Shown here in pieces: positions 46,750 to 55,983 of a DNA stretch of 64,000 nt. A model generated the notes under the pieces. It was given only the letters and a program-made list of their open reading frames with translations, had not been told where the DNA came from and made no database searches. Source of the DNA: Sulfurospirillum oryzae (GTDB lineage: Bacteria > Campylobacterota > Campylobacteria > Campylobacterales > Sulfurospirillaceae). Positions within the stretch are counted from its first letter, which is position 1. The number at the start of each line of letters is the position of its first letter. Both the position numbers and the translations under genes were made by a program. The stretch lies in NCBI RefSeq assembly GCF_025770725.1, contig NZ_JANZKZ010000002.1, positions 682,001-746,000 on the forward strand. The letters run 5' to 3'.

Positions 46750-47955
46750 TTATTGATGATTATTTTGGTATTGGCTTTTTTTGGCAAGAAAACGTCGCTC
46801 CCACCAAACCACAAATGCAAATGATGCCGCCATAAGGGCATAGTTTACATACAAACCACCATACGTTCCAAACAATTTGAGTATGTTGATCTTCTCATAG
46901 CCATACACTAAACTTGGCGCTAGGCTATCCCATGAAAGCGCTAAAAGCAAAGATCCAAGAACATTACCGATGCCAACCCACCAAAAGAGAATCTGACCTT
47001 CCATAGCTCTATACATCCAACCTGTCTCACAACCACCCGCGATAACGATACCAAAACCAAACATCAAACCACCGATGATGGCATTGGGTCCTGCCCACAT
47101 GATTTTTGGCTCCATGCCCGTTTGAACAAAGGCAAAAACACCGATGGCACTCACCGCCATACCGATGATAATCGCTTTAGCAAGCAGACCACGCCCTGTA
47201 ATCCACATATCACGAAAGGCGGAGGTAAAGCAAACTTGCGCACGTTCGATACAGATACCAAAACCCAAACCAAAAAGCATCGCCATACCTAGTTTTGGCG
47301 CATCAAAACTTCGTGTAATTGCAACAATTGCAATCGCAAAAAAAAGCACACTGCCGATGATAAATTTAATTTTTGCGCTTTGTTTGTTCTTCTCAAGCGG
47401 TGTTGCTTCGGAAACTTTTTTGAGCTTCAAAGGGATGCGAAACAGTGGAAGCATAGAAACTTTAGCGCCCGCAAAACAGCCAATAGCCGTTGCAATAGCA
47501 AAAAACCACGCATGCAATGAAAACTGAGGAATACCCGTAAAAAACGCCGCCAAATTACAGCCCATCGCTAAACGAGCACCAAAACCAGCGATAATACCAC
47601 CCAGCAATGCTTGAAAAATACGAATACGTGTTGAAGGCAAACGAAACTTGACATTGTCCGCCCAAAGAGCTGCCGCAAGTGCGCCCGCAAACATACCGAT
47701 GATCATCACACCATCAATGCGATCCCAAGGAGTTCCTTTAAAACCAAGGATTTTGAGGTACGTCCACTCCGCAGGATTTGCTCCAAAAAGTTGAGCTAAG
47801 TGTCCACCCCAACGTGTAAACTCGCCTGTAACTGCCCAAAAAGTTCCAAGTAGACCAAAATAATAGGTCGATAAAATTCCAAGCGCAATCACCGCAGGAA
47901 TGGGCGACCAAAAACGAACAAGATAGTGTTGTTTAAATTCACTCCACCATGACAT
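46750..47955 (-). CDS. YeeE/YedE-family sulfur (thiosulfate) transporter
   Basis: 401 residues from the ATG at 47955, because AGGAG precedes it by 6 bases; the longer frame upstream is not supported. About ten membrane helices with family cysteines in MGCNLAAFF and IAGGCETGWMYRAMEGQ, which line the substrate path in thiosulfate uptake proteins. Duplicated half-structure is visible. The TusA-like gene follows in the operon. Selenate or selenite uptake is a known alternative in YedE relatives and cannot be excluded. Confidence 0.88.
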   Translation of the reverse strand: MSWWSEFKQHYLVRFWSPIPAVIALGILSTYYFGLLGTFWAVTGEFTRWGGHLAQLFGANPAEWTYLKILGFKGTPWDRIDGVMIIGMFAGALAAALWADNVKFRLPSTRIRIFQALLGGIIAGFGARLAMGCNLAAFFTGIPQFSLHAWFFAIATAIGCFAGAKVSMLPLFRIPLKLKKVSEATPLEKNKQSAKIKFIIGSVLFFAIAIVAITRSFDAPKLGMAMLFGLGFGICIERAQVCFTSAFRDMWITGRGLLAKAIIIGMAVSAIGVFAFVQTGMEPKIMWAGPNAIIGGLMFGFGIVIAGGCETGWMYRAMEGQILFWWVGIGNVLGSLLLALSWDSLAPSLVYGYEKINILKLFGTYGGLYVNYALMAASFAFVVWWERRFLAKKSQYQNNHQ

Positions 47956-48150
47956 AAAAACTCCTAAAAATAAAGTTGAGTTTTGATTGTGTAATACATA
48001 GAAAGGGATTAGCGAAGAAGCTAAAAAGGAGCAACAAAAAGAGGATTTTTGAGCATTATGTACTCTTGCGACCGCAAGCAAATCAAAGAAAAGACTTTAT
48101 CAGAGTTTCTCTTAAAACTCGTTTTTCTGACGAAAAAAGTTGAGATTAAA
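47956..48150. other. 195-bp gap with two hairpins
   Basis: Holds GAGTTT/AAACTC (48103-48120) and CTTGCG/CGCAAG (48065-48078). No gene is supported. The first hairpin resembles the leading hairpin of structured element copy B, but the GCAAAGC core is missing. Confidence 0.35.
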
Positions 48151-48738
48151 TTACTTGCGCATGCCTCTAAAAAGTTGTGAAAAACGTGAACGTCTTGGTA
48201 TCTCGGTTGGGAAGCTTGGATCACTTGCGTGTCTCACATCTTCGATAGAATAAACCGCTTGTGGGTTATGCTTGGCAATTAACTCGCGGACATGAGCGAT
48301 GTCGGAACGTTTAATGACGGTGAAGATGATATTAACAGCACCCGTATTACCCTCTGCATCTGCCACCGTAACACTGTAACGAAGTGCTCTGAGTGCTGCA
48401 ACTAAAACATGCGAGTCTCGTTTAGTAATGATGCGTACAACGACCATTCCAATAGCCAAACGACTCTCAATGAACATACCAATGTAATTTCCCAGAGAAA
48501 AACCAATGGCATAAGCAATATAATTAATAGGATTGGTAAGGTTTGCCATGACTTTAGAAATGGCAAGAAGCCAGATGGTGACTTCAAAAAAGCCTAAAAT
48601 AGGTGCCCAAAGTCTAAGCCCTTTAGAGACAAAAATAATGCGCATTGTGCCAATGCTTACATCCGTAATGCGTGCAAGACAGATAAGTAAGGGTATGCCA
48701 TAAAGCGTAAAAGCTTCGCTTTGAAATAACTCATTCAT
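48151..48738 (-). CDS. UPF0316 (DUF5698/DUF2179) membrane protein
   Basis: 195 residues. Three or four membrane helices (about 10-90, including RITDVSIGTMRIIFVSKG) precede a cytoplasmic DUF2179 domain (about 100-170) of the PII-like fold. Function is unknown for the family. It overlaps none but follows ywbE by 2 bp in the same direction, so they are co-transcribed. Confidence 0.88.
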   Translation of the reverse strand: MNELFQSEAFTLYGIPLLICLARITDVSIGTMRIIFVSKGLRLWAPILGFFEVTIWLLAISKVMANLTNPINYIAYAIGFSLGNYIGMFIESRLAIGMVVVRIITKRDSHVLVAALRALRYSVTVADAEGNTGAVNIIFTVIKRSDIAHVRELIAKHNPQAVYSIEDVRHASDPSFPTEIPRRSRFSQLFRGMRK

Positions 48739-48740
48739 CG

Positions 48741-48938
48741 CTAAAGAATAATCTCTTTCACACGCCCTACTTCACCGCTCTCTAAGCGTACTTTGATGCC
48801 ATGAGGATGGTTAGCAGAGTTGGTAAGAATGTCTTTAACGACACCTTCTGTGAGTTTGCCTGTGCGTTGATCTTCTTTTAAAACGATCTGCACTTTAACA
48901 CCTTTGTGGATGTTACTGCGACTTTGTCCTGCACTCAT
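48741..48938 (-). CDS. YwbE family protein
   Basis: 65 residues; NIHKGVKVQIVLKEDQRTG and the ending HGIKVRLESGEVGRVKEII match the YwbE family (TIGR03833), a small beta-rich protein of unknown function. The gene is complete. A TTTACATGTAAA lies 8 bp upstream of the start, in the gap towards recQ. Confidence 0.9.
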   Translation of the reverse strand: MSAGQSRSNIHKGVKVQIVLKEDQRTGKLTEGVVKDILTNSANHPHGIKVRLESGEVGRVKEIIL

Positions 48939-49002
48939 TTTGATCCTTTACATGTAAAAGTGTATTGTACCGTATTGCGCATTTTTTCTTTACATGTTAA
49001 GT

Positions 49003-50793
49003 CTAAGAGAGCTTGGCACACAGTTCCAAAAAGGCTTCGCCATACCGCTCAAACTTCACTTCTCCCACGCCACTGACCTCCAACATCGCCTCTTTGTTCT
49101 GCGGAAGTCTTTCAGCCATCTCTTTAAGTGTTTTATCACTAAAAACCACATAAGGAGGAATGCTGTTTTCTTTGGCAATCTCTAAACGCAAAGCGCGTAA
49201 TTGCTCAAAAATAGAGAGTTCAAACGCTCCTGTGACAACCTTCGCTGCTTTTTTAGAAGCTTTGGCTCGCACTTCCAAACGTGCAGCATGAATGCTTACA
49301 TGTAACCGCTCTTTGATGATTTGCGCTCCGTATTCACTGAGGCTCACCACACGGTATTCACCCACTTTAAGCGCTTCAAGCTCCATAAGTCTATCGCCAA
49401 TGCTGTGCCACTGCGCTTTGGTTTTATCTTTGCCAATGCCAAAAACCGAAAGGCTTTCGTGTCCATTTTGCTCTATCTTTTCGTTATGTGAACCCATTAA
49501 CACATCGACCACATAGTGAAGTCCAAAACGTTGCCCTGTGCGGTAAACACTCGAGAGCAATTTTAAAGCTTCATGCGAGATGTCAACACTCTGCTTTTCA
49601 CCATCGACGCAGTTATCGCAACGCGTTTTACATGTAGCAATAGCATCGTCAAAATACGTCGCAATCTGCTGATGTCGACACACTTGTGAAGAGGCAAATT
49701 TGGAGATGGCACCCAATTTTTCGTAAGCTACTTTTTGATACTCTGAAGCGGGTTGCTCGCTGATGCGACGTCTGTGTTCTACAATGTCCGAAGTCGAAAA
49801 CAGAAGCAACGTGGAAGAAGGCAGTCCATCACGCCCCGCCCTACCAATCTCTTGGTAATAGTTCTCAATGGTTTTAGGCAAAGACATGTGCGCGACAAAA
49901 CGAATGTTACTTTTATCGATGCCCATTCCAAACGCCACCGTTGCAACAACGACTTGAATCTCATCATTTAAAAAAGCATGATAAGTTTCATTTTTCTCTT
50001 CCGTAGAAAGTCCCGCATGGTAAGCACGTGCGAGGATTTTATGCGTTCCTAAAAACAGAGCCAGACTTTCGGTCTCTTTGCGCGTCAACGTGTAGATGAT
50101 GCCACTCTCGTTTTTAAACGCACTTAAAAAGCTAAGGAGTTGCTCACGTCCGTTGGCATTGCGGTACTCTGCTTTGATCGTAAGATTGTCTCGCTCCACT
50201 TTTGCACGAATGATTAATGGAGCTGATAAACCCAGCTGGTGAAGAATGTCTTGTTCAACGATCTTTGTCGCAGTCGCTGTAAAAGCGGCAATAGGCGTCT
50301 TGGGGAAGTACTGTTTGAGGCGAAAAAGTTGTCGGTAATCTTCTCTAAATTCATGCCCCCACTCACTCACACAGTGCGCTTCATCAATGACAAAAAAGTT
50401 GATGGGAAGGGTTTGTAAAAAGTTTAAAAATGACTCACCTTTTAAACGCTCAGGGGCGACATACAAGAGTTTAAGTTCGCCCTTACGACACGCTTGCATT
50501 GTCTCTTGTATCTCTTGCGTCGATTGCATCGAAAAGATCATGGCGGCTTTAATGCCAAAGGCAGAAAGGGCGGTGATTTGGTCGTGCATGAGTGCCAAAA
50601 GTGGCGAAATGACGACACTCATGCCGTCCATGACCAAGGATGGAAGCTGATAACAAAGTGACTTCCCTGCCCCTGTTGGCAAGATCATCATAATGTCTTT
50701 TCGCGCTAAAATGGCATTGACAGCCTCTTCTTGATATGACCTAAAAGTATGATGTCCGAAAACACTTTGAAGAATGCGATACGTTTCTGACAC
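49003..50793 (-). CDS. recQ: ATP-dependent DNA helicase RecQ
   Basis: 596 residues. Superfamily 2 helicase core with PTGAGKSLCYQLP (about 40), VIDEAHCVSEWG, FTATAT, VATVAFGMGID and QEIGRAGRDG; zinc-binding cysteines (CRHQQ, CKTRCDNC near 390); RQC winged helix; and a C-terminal HRDC domain (about 515-590). It unwinds DNA 3' to 5' in recombination and fork repair. All domains are present. It follows the thioesterase gene directly (1 bp apart after its stop). Confidence 0.96.
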   Translation of the reverse strand: MSETYRILQSVFGHHTFRSYQEEAVNAILARKDIMMILPTGAGKSLCYQLPSLVMDGMSVVISPLLALMHDQITALSAFGIKAAMIFSMQSTQEIQETMQACRKGELKLLYVAPERLKGESFLNFLQTLPINFFVIDEAHCVSEWGHEFREDYRQLFRLKQYFPKTPIAAFTATATKIVEQDILHQLGLSAPLIIRAKVERDNLTIKAEYRNANGREQLLSFLSAFKNESGIIYTLTRKETESLALFLGTHKILARAYHAGLSTEEKNETYHAFLNDEIQVVVATVAFGMGIDKSNIRFVAHMSLPKTIENYYQEIGRAGRDGLPSSTLLLFSTSDIVEHRRRISEQPASEYQKVAYEKLGAISKFASSQVCRHQQIATYFDDAIATCKTRCDNCVDGEKQSVDISHEALKLLSSVYRTGQRFGLHYVVDVLMGSHNEKIEQNGHESLSVFGIGKDKTKAQWHSIGDRLMELEALKVGEYRVVSLSEYGAQIIKERLHVSIHAARLEVRAKASKKAAKVVTGAFELSIFEQLRALRLEIAKENSIPPYVVFSDKTLKEMAERLPQNKEAMLEVSGVGEVKFERYGEAFLELCAKLS

Positions 50794-51297
50794 TTAAAGT
50801 TCTATCTCGTCTCTATCTTTTCCATCACTCACAAACCACTCATCTTCAATAAAATCATTCTCAACGATCTGGTTGACATCGCGTTTCATATAACGTCCCG
50901 ATGCGGTGACAGCGACTTCGCCATTAGGAAGTATGAGCTCACCTGTGCCTTCAAAAATGCGCCCTTTGTCATTGGTAATGCGCCCAATGACCTTTAGCTC
51001 AACATCCAAAGGAACAGGTTTTTTATATTTTAAATTGAGTTCAATCGTCACACCAAAGCTCGCTTGACCATAATGCGCCATAATGGCACGTCCTATGGTT
51101 TCATCCAGAATTGTCGCAGAGATGCCACCGTGTAAAATGCCCGGATAGCTTTGAAGGTAGGTATGTGGGGTAAAATACGCCACAACATCTTTATTTTCAA
51201 GCTCGTAAAATTTGGTTTTCAAACCAAAAGGGTTTTGCACGCCACACACTAAACAGTTTTTAGAAATGTGCTGTTTACCCGTTACTTTAAATTTCAC
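50794..51297 (-). CDS. PaaI-type hotdog-fold thioesterase
   Basis: 167 residues. The hotdog fold with GILHGGISATILDETIGRA (about 58-76) places it in the PaaI/4HBT family, which hydrolyses acyl-CoA esters. An N-terminal CLVCGVQNPFGL resembles zinc-ribbon-like starts in some members. The ATG overlaps the end of the upstream unknown gene by 4 bp, and recQ follows at once. Substrate unknown. Confidence 0.85.
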   Translation of the reverse strand: MKFKVTGKQHISKNCLVCGVQNPFGLKTKFYELENKDVVAYFTPHTYLQSYPGILHGGISATILDETIGRAIMAHYGQASFGVTIELNLKYKKPVPLDVELKVIGRITNDKGRIFEGTGELILPNGEVAVTASGRYMKRDVNQIVENDFIEDEWFVSDGKDRDEIEL

Positions 51298-51770
51298 GCC
51301 TCTTCTCCATGCACCTTTTCAAGCTCTTTACGCACTTTAGAATAAAGTTTAAGATCAACGATTTTATAGCTTTTGAGTAACCCATCAAGAAGTGCTAAAT
51401 CAAGTTCGTTTTGATCTTCTTTGTTTTCAGGAACAATTTTATCTTTGACCGTACAGTTGTTACAAAAATCGTAAAGATATTTCAGATCAATCTGATAATC
51501 CAAACGATGTGTCAACTCGTTTTTAAGCTTTCGTGTCTCATTCATAATGACAAACTCTTGCTCGCTGATCACTTTTAAAGCGCGCAACTCTTCTAGCAAT
51601 TTAAACTGTGTCATACTGCGAGATGTACCGGGAATAAGCACTTCTGCAACAAACTCATAGTACGCCTCAGTCGCAAGTACCATCATATAGAGGTTTTTAC
51701 CTATTGGGTTTTCCTCTTGCTCAATAAAATCTTTAAAATAGTGCAATTTTTGCATTTCAACCATCATCAT
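51294..51770 (-). CDS. Helical protein of unknown function
   Basis: 158 residues, all-alpha in appearance, no signal or membrane segment. Three ATG codons lie close together at the start and which is used is unclear. The part KVISEQEFVIMNETRKLKN resembles HEPN-like or DUF4145 helices, but I cannot assign a family. Between an rhlE-type helicase and a thioesterase gene with 4-bp overlap downstream, so probably in a helicase-unknown-thioesterase-recQ operon. Confidence 0.7.
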   Translation of the reverse strand: MMMVEMQKLHYFKDFIEQEENPIGKNLYMMVLATEAYYEFVAEVLIPGTSRSMTQFKLLEELRALKVISEQEFVIMNETRKLKNELTHRLDYQIDLKYLYDFCNNCTVKDKIVPENKEDQNELDLALLDGLLKSYKIVDLKLYSKVRKELEKVHGEEA

Positions 51771-51789
51771 CTTTACCTTTAAGTTTATT

Positions 51790-53100
51790 CTATTTTACTT
51801 TACAGTTTTTAGCGCCAATACCACATGCTTTGGCAGCTTTTTTAGCTTTGACCGCTTTAATCTCTTCACGTTTTTTGCGAAGTCCCATAGGGCGTTTATT
51901 GGCTTTTTCACGATCAATCTTCGCTTGAATCGTATGTTTTTTTGCCTCTTTTTCGACCCACTCTTTGGTCTCAAACCCTGGGTAAAACTCTGTTTTAATC
52001 GTGTATTTTAAAATCTTCTCAATCTCTTTAAATTTTGACTTCTCTTCTTGACATACAAACGAAATGGCGCGTCCCTCTTTGCCAGCACGTCCTGTTCTAC
52101 CCGCTCGGTGCAAGTAATCTTCGGCGTCTCCTGGGAGTTCGTAGTTGATGACATGAGGCAGATCTTCAATGTCAAGACCGCGTGAAGCGATGTCGGTAGC
52201 CACTAAAACACGAATGGAGTTTTCTTTAAATGCCGCAACCGCTTTTGTGCGTTGAGAGTGGGCTTTATCGCCATGCAACACCAATGTTTTTAAGCCACTT
52301 TTAGAGAGGTAATCCCCTACTTCATCAGCACTTTGCTTCGTTTTGGTAAAGACCAAAACTTGATGCCAATTTTGAGAGCCAATCATATAAGAGAGCAATT
52401 CACATTTGCGTTCTTTGTCCACCACATAGATGGTTTGCTGGACGTTTTTAGCAAATTCACCTTGATTATTGATCGCCACAATGACTGGTTTTTTCAAACT
52501 GACTTCGGAGAGACGTTTGACCGACTTGGAAACACCCACGGAGAAAAGGAGTGTTTGACGTTTTTTAGGCAGTAAAGACAGAAGCAGCTCTACCTCATCC
52601 CAAAATCCCATATCGAGAATTCTATCCGCTTCATCAAAGACAACGATTTCAACACGGGAAAGATCAACACTGGAGATTTTGATGTGCTCTAAAAGTCTCC
52701 CTGGAGTGGCGATAAGCACATCAATGCCCTTCTCCAATTTTTTGACCTGGGGTGTAAATTTTACACCCCCGTATATCGCACCAATGGAGAGTTCAAGGTT
52801 TTTACCATACTCAAGGACGTTCATATTGACTTGTGATGCAAGCTCACGCGTTGGGACTAAAATAAGCGCACGCACGACTTTTTTCGTGGTTGATTTTTGT
52901 GTTTTTTTACTCAAAATTTGCAAAAGTGGCAGTGCATAAGCCGCTGTTTTTCCCGTACCCGTTTGCGCCGTTGCCATGACATCTTTGCCCTCTAGCACTA
53001 AGGGAATGACCTTATTTTGCACAGGCGTTGGTTTTGTGTACCCAAGTTCAGTTACTGCTTCTTGTATTGGTGCAATCAAGCCCAGCTTTTCAAATAACAT
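51790..53100 (-). CDS. DEAD-box RNA helicase, RhlE type
   Basis: 436 residues. Q motif and motif I (AQTGTGKT near 43), PTRELA, DEAD (VFDEADRILDMGF near 160), motif V (ATDIASRGLDIED) and motif VI (HRAGRTGRAG) are intact, with a basic C-terminal tail for RNA binding. Motif III, normally SAT, reads SVG (LLFSVGVSK near 185); this motif links ATP hydrolysis to unwinding. Ribosome or mRNA remodelling is the family role. A 22-bp GC-flanked palindrome lies in its codons (52743-52764). Confidence 0.93.
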   Translation of the reverse strand: MLFEKLGLIAPIQEAVTELGYTKPTPVQNKVIPLVLEGKDVMATAQTGTGKTAAYALPLLQILSKKTQKSTTKKVVRALILVPTRELASQVNMNVLEYGKNLELSIGAIYGGVKFTPQVKKLEKGIDVLIATPGRLLEHIKISSVDLSRVEIVVFDEADRILDMGFWDEVELLLSLLPKKRQTLLFSVGVSKSVKRLSEVSLKKPVIVAINNQGEFAKNVQQTIYVVDKERKCELLSYMIGSQNWHQVLVFTKTKQSADEVGDYLSKSGLKTLVLHGDKAHSQRTKAVAAFKENSIRVLVATDIASRGLDIEDLPHVINYELPGDAEDYLHRAGRTGRAGKEGRAISFVCQEEKSKFKEIEKILKYTIKTEFYPGFETKEWVEKEAKKHTIQAKIDREKANKRPMGLRKKREEIKAVKAKKAAKACGIGAKNCKVK

Positions 53101-53301
53101 CTATGTCCTTTATTTATCTTAATACCTCTATTGTATCTAAGTTTTATTTAAAGAATTAAATTGTTACCAATGCCAACACTTTATACTAAATAAAAAAATT
53201 TAAAATAAATTAAGTTTACTTTTATACTTTGTCCTATAACATGTAAGTGATATTTTTGTTACATTGAATAGCGTAAAAGTGCCGTAAAATCGGAGTTTAA
53301 G
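53101..53301. promoter_or_regulatory. AT-rich divergent promoter region
   Basis: 201 bp between divergent rhlE-type and diguanylate cyclase genes. It has several TATA-like boxes (for example TATACT at about 53183) and no gene. A degenerate ACATGTAA occurs near 53240. Ribosome site GGAG precedes the ATG at 53302. Confidence 0.4.
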
Positions 53302-55236
53302 ATGCGTAAAATAATAACAACATCCTTTTTAGTATGCATTGCATACATTCTCTTTTTCAGCTATGTACACTCCAGAATGGAAGAAGAACGCAATCTCGTT
53401 CTCGCTCATGAAAATAAAATCTTAGAAACTTCCTATAAAGCTATTACCCAAATGTTTAGCATCGCGATAGAGAACTATTTTCACTATGTCGTTATGCAGC
53501 CTTCGGTGCTAAACATTTTGCACGAAGTGCATGATACGAACGATTCAACCCAAAAAGCAACACTTCGAGACGCACTCTACAACCTCTTGTCCCCTTTTTA
53601 CAACAATGATCTTAAACGTCTAGAGATTCGACAATTTCAATTTCACACTGCAAAAGGCGAAAGCTTTTTACGCTTTCACGCCCCCAGTGAATATGGCGAT
53701 GACCTTCTAGCAGTACGCCCATCTATCAGGCAAATCAATGATGAAAAAATCTTTATCTCTGGCTTTGAGGGAGGAAGAACCTATCAAGGATTTCGCTACG
53801 TTTTTCCTATTATTGATGAAAAAATATACCTTGGCAGTGTCGAAATCTCTTTATCATACAATCAAATTGAACGTGAATTATCCAAGCTGATACATTGGGA
53901 AGAGCATACCTTATTGCTTAAAAAATCAATCTCATCGGAGCTTGTTTTCGATACACATAAACAGCATTTTGTAGCCTCACCTTTGAGCGAAGAGTATGTA
54001 ACTGAAAACCAAGAAAACGATCCTTCCCATTTACTCAAAGCAGAAGTCATTGAAAAGATTAACACGATTCTTAAAAAGCGTTATTCTGTCGAAAAAAAGC
54101 TCCAAGAGGGCAAAAATTTCTCCATTCCAATGGTTGAAAACAATGTTGGGTACATTGCCAATTTTCATGCCATTTATGACCTCTCCAATACGCTAGTTGC
54201 CTATGCTGTTACGTATAGTCATCTGGATGAACTGGTGAACATCCAACACAAATACATCACCTCTTTGCTGTTTGGGTTTTTAATATTTCTTATGTTAGGT
54301 ATAGGGGTTTATCTTCTTGTCGAACAAAGTCAAAAAACACTCCATAAGAAAATTCAATTTGAGACCATCGTTGAAAAGACGATCAATGGAGTCATTCTTC
54401 TAAATGCCAAAGGTGAGATTACTTTTCTCAATGCTGCGGCAACTTCTATTCTTGGTTATTCGCTCAATGAGGTTCTGATGCAAGATGCGCATTCGCTTAT
54501 CCATGTTCATCAGCAAAACAACAATCCCAAAGAAAAATGCCCCATATTAAACGCTATGCGATACCAACGAACTTACATAGGAGAAGAAATTTTTTGTAAA
54601 AAAAATGGAGAGCATTTTATTGTGCATCTTAATGCCACACCGTTTGTGCAAGACAATCACAACATCGGCTCTATAGTCATTTTTAGAGACATTACAACAG
54701 AAAAAAAGACCAAAGAAATGATCGAACACTTAGCGTATTATGACTCCTTGACCGAATTACCCAATCGTAAATTGCTCCTAGATCGCTTATCTTATACCAT
54801 CGCTAATAGCCAACGTACAAAAGAGTATTGCGGTCTTTTATTTATTGATCTGGATAACTTTAAAATACTGAACGATACACAAGGGCACGAATACGGAGAT
54901 ATGTTACTCAAACAAGTCGCAAGACGCTTAAGCGAAAACCTTCGCACGGGCGATACCGTTTCTAGATTTGGAGGCGACGAATTTGTTGTTTTGGTTACAA
55001 AACTAGGAGCAAATGAAAAAGAAGCGAAAGAGAAATTAGCTCAAATTGGCTATAAAATACTACAGAGTATTTCAGAAACATTTCACCTTAGCAACCTTGC
55101 TTATACCTGCACAGCCAGCATTGGAGGCACAATTTTTAGAGACGGTGACAAAACAGTCAATACCATTTTAAGAGATGCCGATCTGGCAATGTATGAAGTT
55201 AAAAAAGAGAGTAAAAACGAGATTAAAATCATTTAA
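53302..55236 (+). CDS. Membrane diguanylate cyclase with Cache-like sensor and PAS
   Basis: 644 residues. Membrane helix (about 5-22), long periplasmic Cache-like sensor (about 30-310), second helix (about 320-340), PAS domain (about 355-475) and GGDEF (about 480-644). SRFGGDEF is intact with an I-site RTGD five residues before it, so it should make c-di-GMP under product control. No EAL domain. It is followed by the direct-repeat and Sel1 cassette, which starts 6 bp after its stop. Confidence 0.93.
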   Translation: MRKIITTSFLVCIAYILFFSYVHSRMEEERNLVLAHENKILETSYKAITQMFSIAIENYFHYVVMQPSVLNILHEVHDTNDSTQKATLRDALYNLLSPFYNNDLKRLEIRQFQFHTAKGESFLRFHAPSEYGDDLLAVRPSIRQINDEKIFISGFEGGRTYQGFRYVFPIIDEKIYLGSVEISLSYNQIERELSKLIHWEEHTLLLKKSISSELVFDTHKQHFVASPLSEEYVTENQENDPSHLLKAEVIEKINTILKKRYSVEKKLQEGKNFSIPMVENNVGYIANFHAIYDLSNTLVAYAVTYSHLDELVNIQHKYITSLLFGFLIFLMLGIGVYLLVEQSQKTLHKKIQFETIVEKTINGVILLNAKGEITFLNAAATSILGYSLNEVLMQDAHSLIHVHQQNNNPKEKCPILNAMRYQRTYIGEEIFCKKNGEHFIVHLNATPFVQDNHNIGSIVIFRDITTEKKTKEMIEHLAYYDSLTELPNRKLLLDRLSYTIANSQRTKEYCGLLFIDLDNFKILNDTQGHEYGDMLLKQVARRLSENLRTGDTVSRFGGDEFVVLVTKLGANEKEAKEKLAQIGYKILQSISETFHLSNLAYTCTASIGGTIFRDGDKTVNTILRDADLAMYEVKKESKNEIKII

Positions 55237-55241
55237 AGAAG

Positions 55242-55275
55242 AGTGAAAAACTATTCCAGCCCTCTTTACATGTAA
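55242..55275 (+). repeat. 34-bp direct repeat, left copy
   Basis: Identical to 55997-56030, which forms codons near the 3' end of the histidine kinase gene on the other strand (KEGWNSFSL). This left copy is outside any gene. It looks like a duplicated gene tail created when the intervening 720 bp arrived. Confidence 0.85.
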
Positions 55276-55321
55276 AAAATTTATCTGTAAAATTGCATTC
55301 TTTTCTAGTCCATACATTATA

Positions 55322-55349
55322 AAAGTTAAAAGTTTAACCCTGACCCCTT
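55322..55349 (+). repeat. 28-bp inverted repeat, left arm
   Basis: Matches the complement of 55922-55949 at 26 of 28 positions; the shared core is GTTAAAAGTTTA then CCCTGACCC. The arms bracket the Sel1 gene like terminal inverted repeats. No transposase is present. Confidence 0.85.
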
Positions 55350-55380
55350 AGTTTCTTAGTTTCATACAAAGGAATAAAAA

Positions 55381-55902
55381 ATGAAATTACTTGCACTCCT
55401 TTTGAGCAGTATGATTTTTATTTATGCGAATGACCCCGCGCAAGAACTCTTAGATTTGGGTTGTAAATATTTAAACAACAAAGATTATGAGAGTGCAAAA
55501 AAAGTGTTTGAAGAGGCTTCATCTAAAGGCGAAGCTCAAGCTATGCACAATTTAGGATTAATGTATATTAATGCACATGGGGTTGCACAAGACTACCAAA
55601 AAGCATTGTTTTATTTTCAAAAAGCCCTTGAGAACAACTACATCAATGCTGCATACGACATTGGCGTAATGTATAAAAATGGTGAAGGAGTCAATAAAGA
55701 TATCCCTACAGCAAAAAAATACTATCTTTTAGCTGCAAAGGATAACTACGCATTGGCACAGTTTGAATTGTCAAAGATATATGGACTTGAACAAAATATG
55801 CAAGAATTCAAATACTGGGCAGAGCAAGCTATACACAATGGTTACATACCAAGAACTGAAAAAGATAAAGAAATAATTCTTTATCTAAATACTCTTCAAT
55901 AG
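55381..55902 (+). CDS. Exported Sel1-repeat protein
   Basis: 173 residues. A signal peptide (1-16) precedes three Sel1-like (TPR-type) repeats, with AMHNLGLMYINAHGV and AAYDIGVMYKNGEGV marking the helical pairs. Such secreted solenoids bind proteins or peptidoglycan; Helicobacter Hcp proteins are relatives rich in cysteine, but this one has a single Cys. GGAATAA lies before the start. The gene is bracketed by inverted and direct repeats, suggesting it moved as a unit. Confidence 0.88.
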   Translation: MKLLALLLSSMIFIYANDPAQELLDLGCKYLNNKDYESAKKVFEEASSKGEAQAMHNLGLMYINAHGVAQDYQKALFYFQKALENNYINAAYDIGVMYKNGEGVNKDIPTAKKYYLLAAKDNYALAQFELSKIYGLEQNMQEFKYWAEQAIHNGYIPRTEKDKEIILYLNTLQ

Positions 55903-55921
55903 TGTAGAATAAAAAGAATAA

Positions 55922-55949
55922 AAAGGGTCAGGGCTAAACTTTTAACTTT
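55922..55949 (-). repeat. 28-bp inverted repeat, right arm
   Basis: Complement of the left arm at 55322-55349, two mismatches. It lies between the Sel1 stop and the histidine kinase stop. Confidence 0.85.
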
Positions 55950-55983
55950 CATTTATCAACTCCGGCAATAAGCACAATTAAAC

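Noticed and set aside
48061-48120. Fourth copy of the structured GCAAAGC element
   Set aside because: Two hairpins are present but the GCAAAGC loop and CTACGYTAA box are missing.
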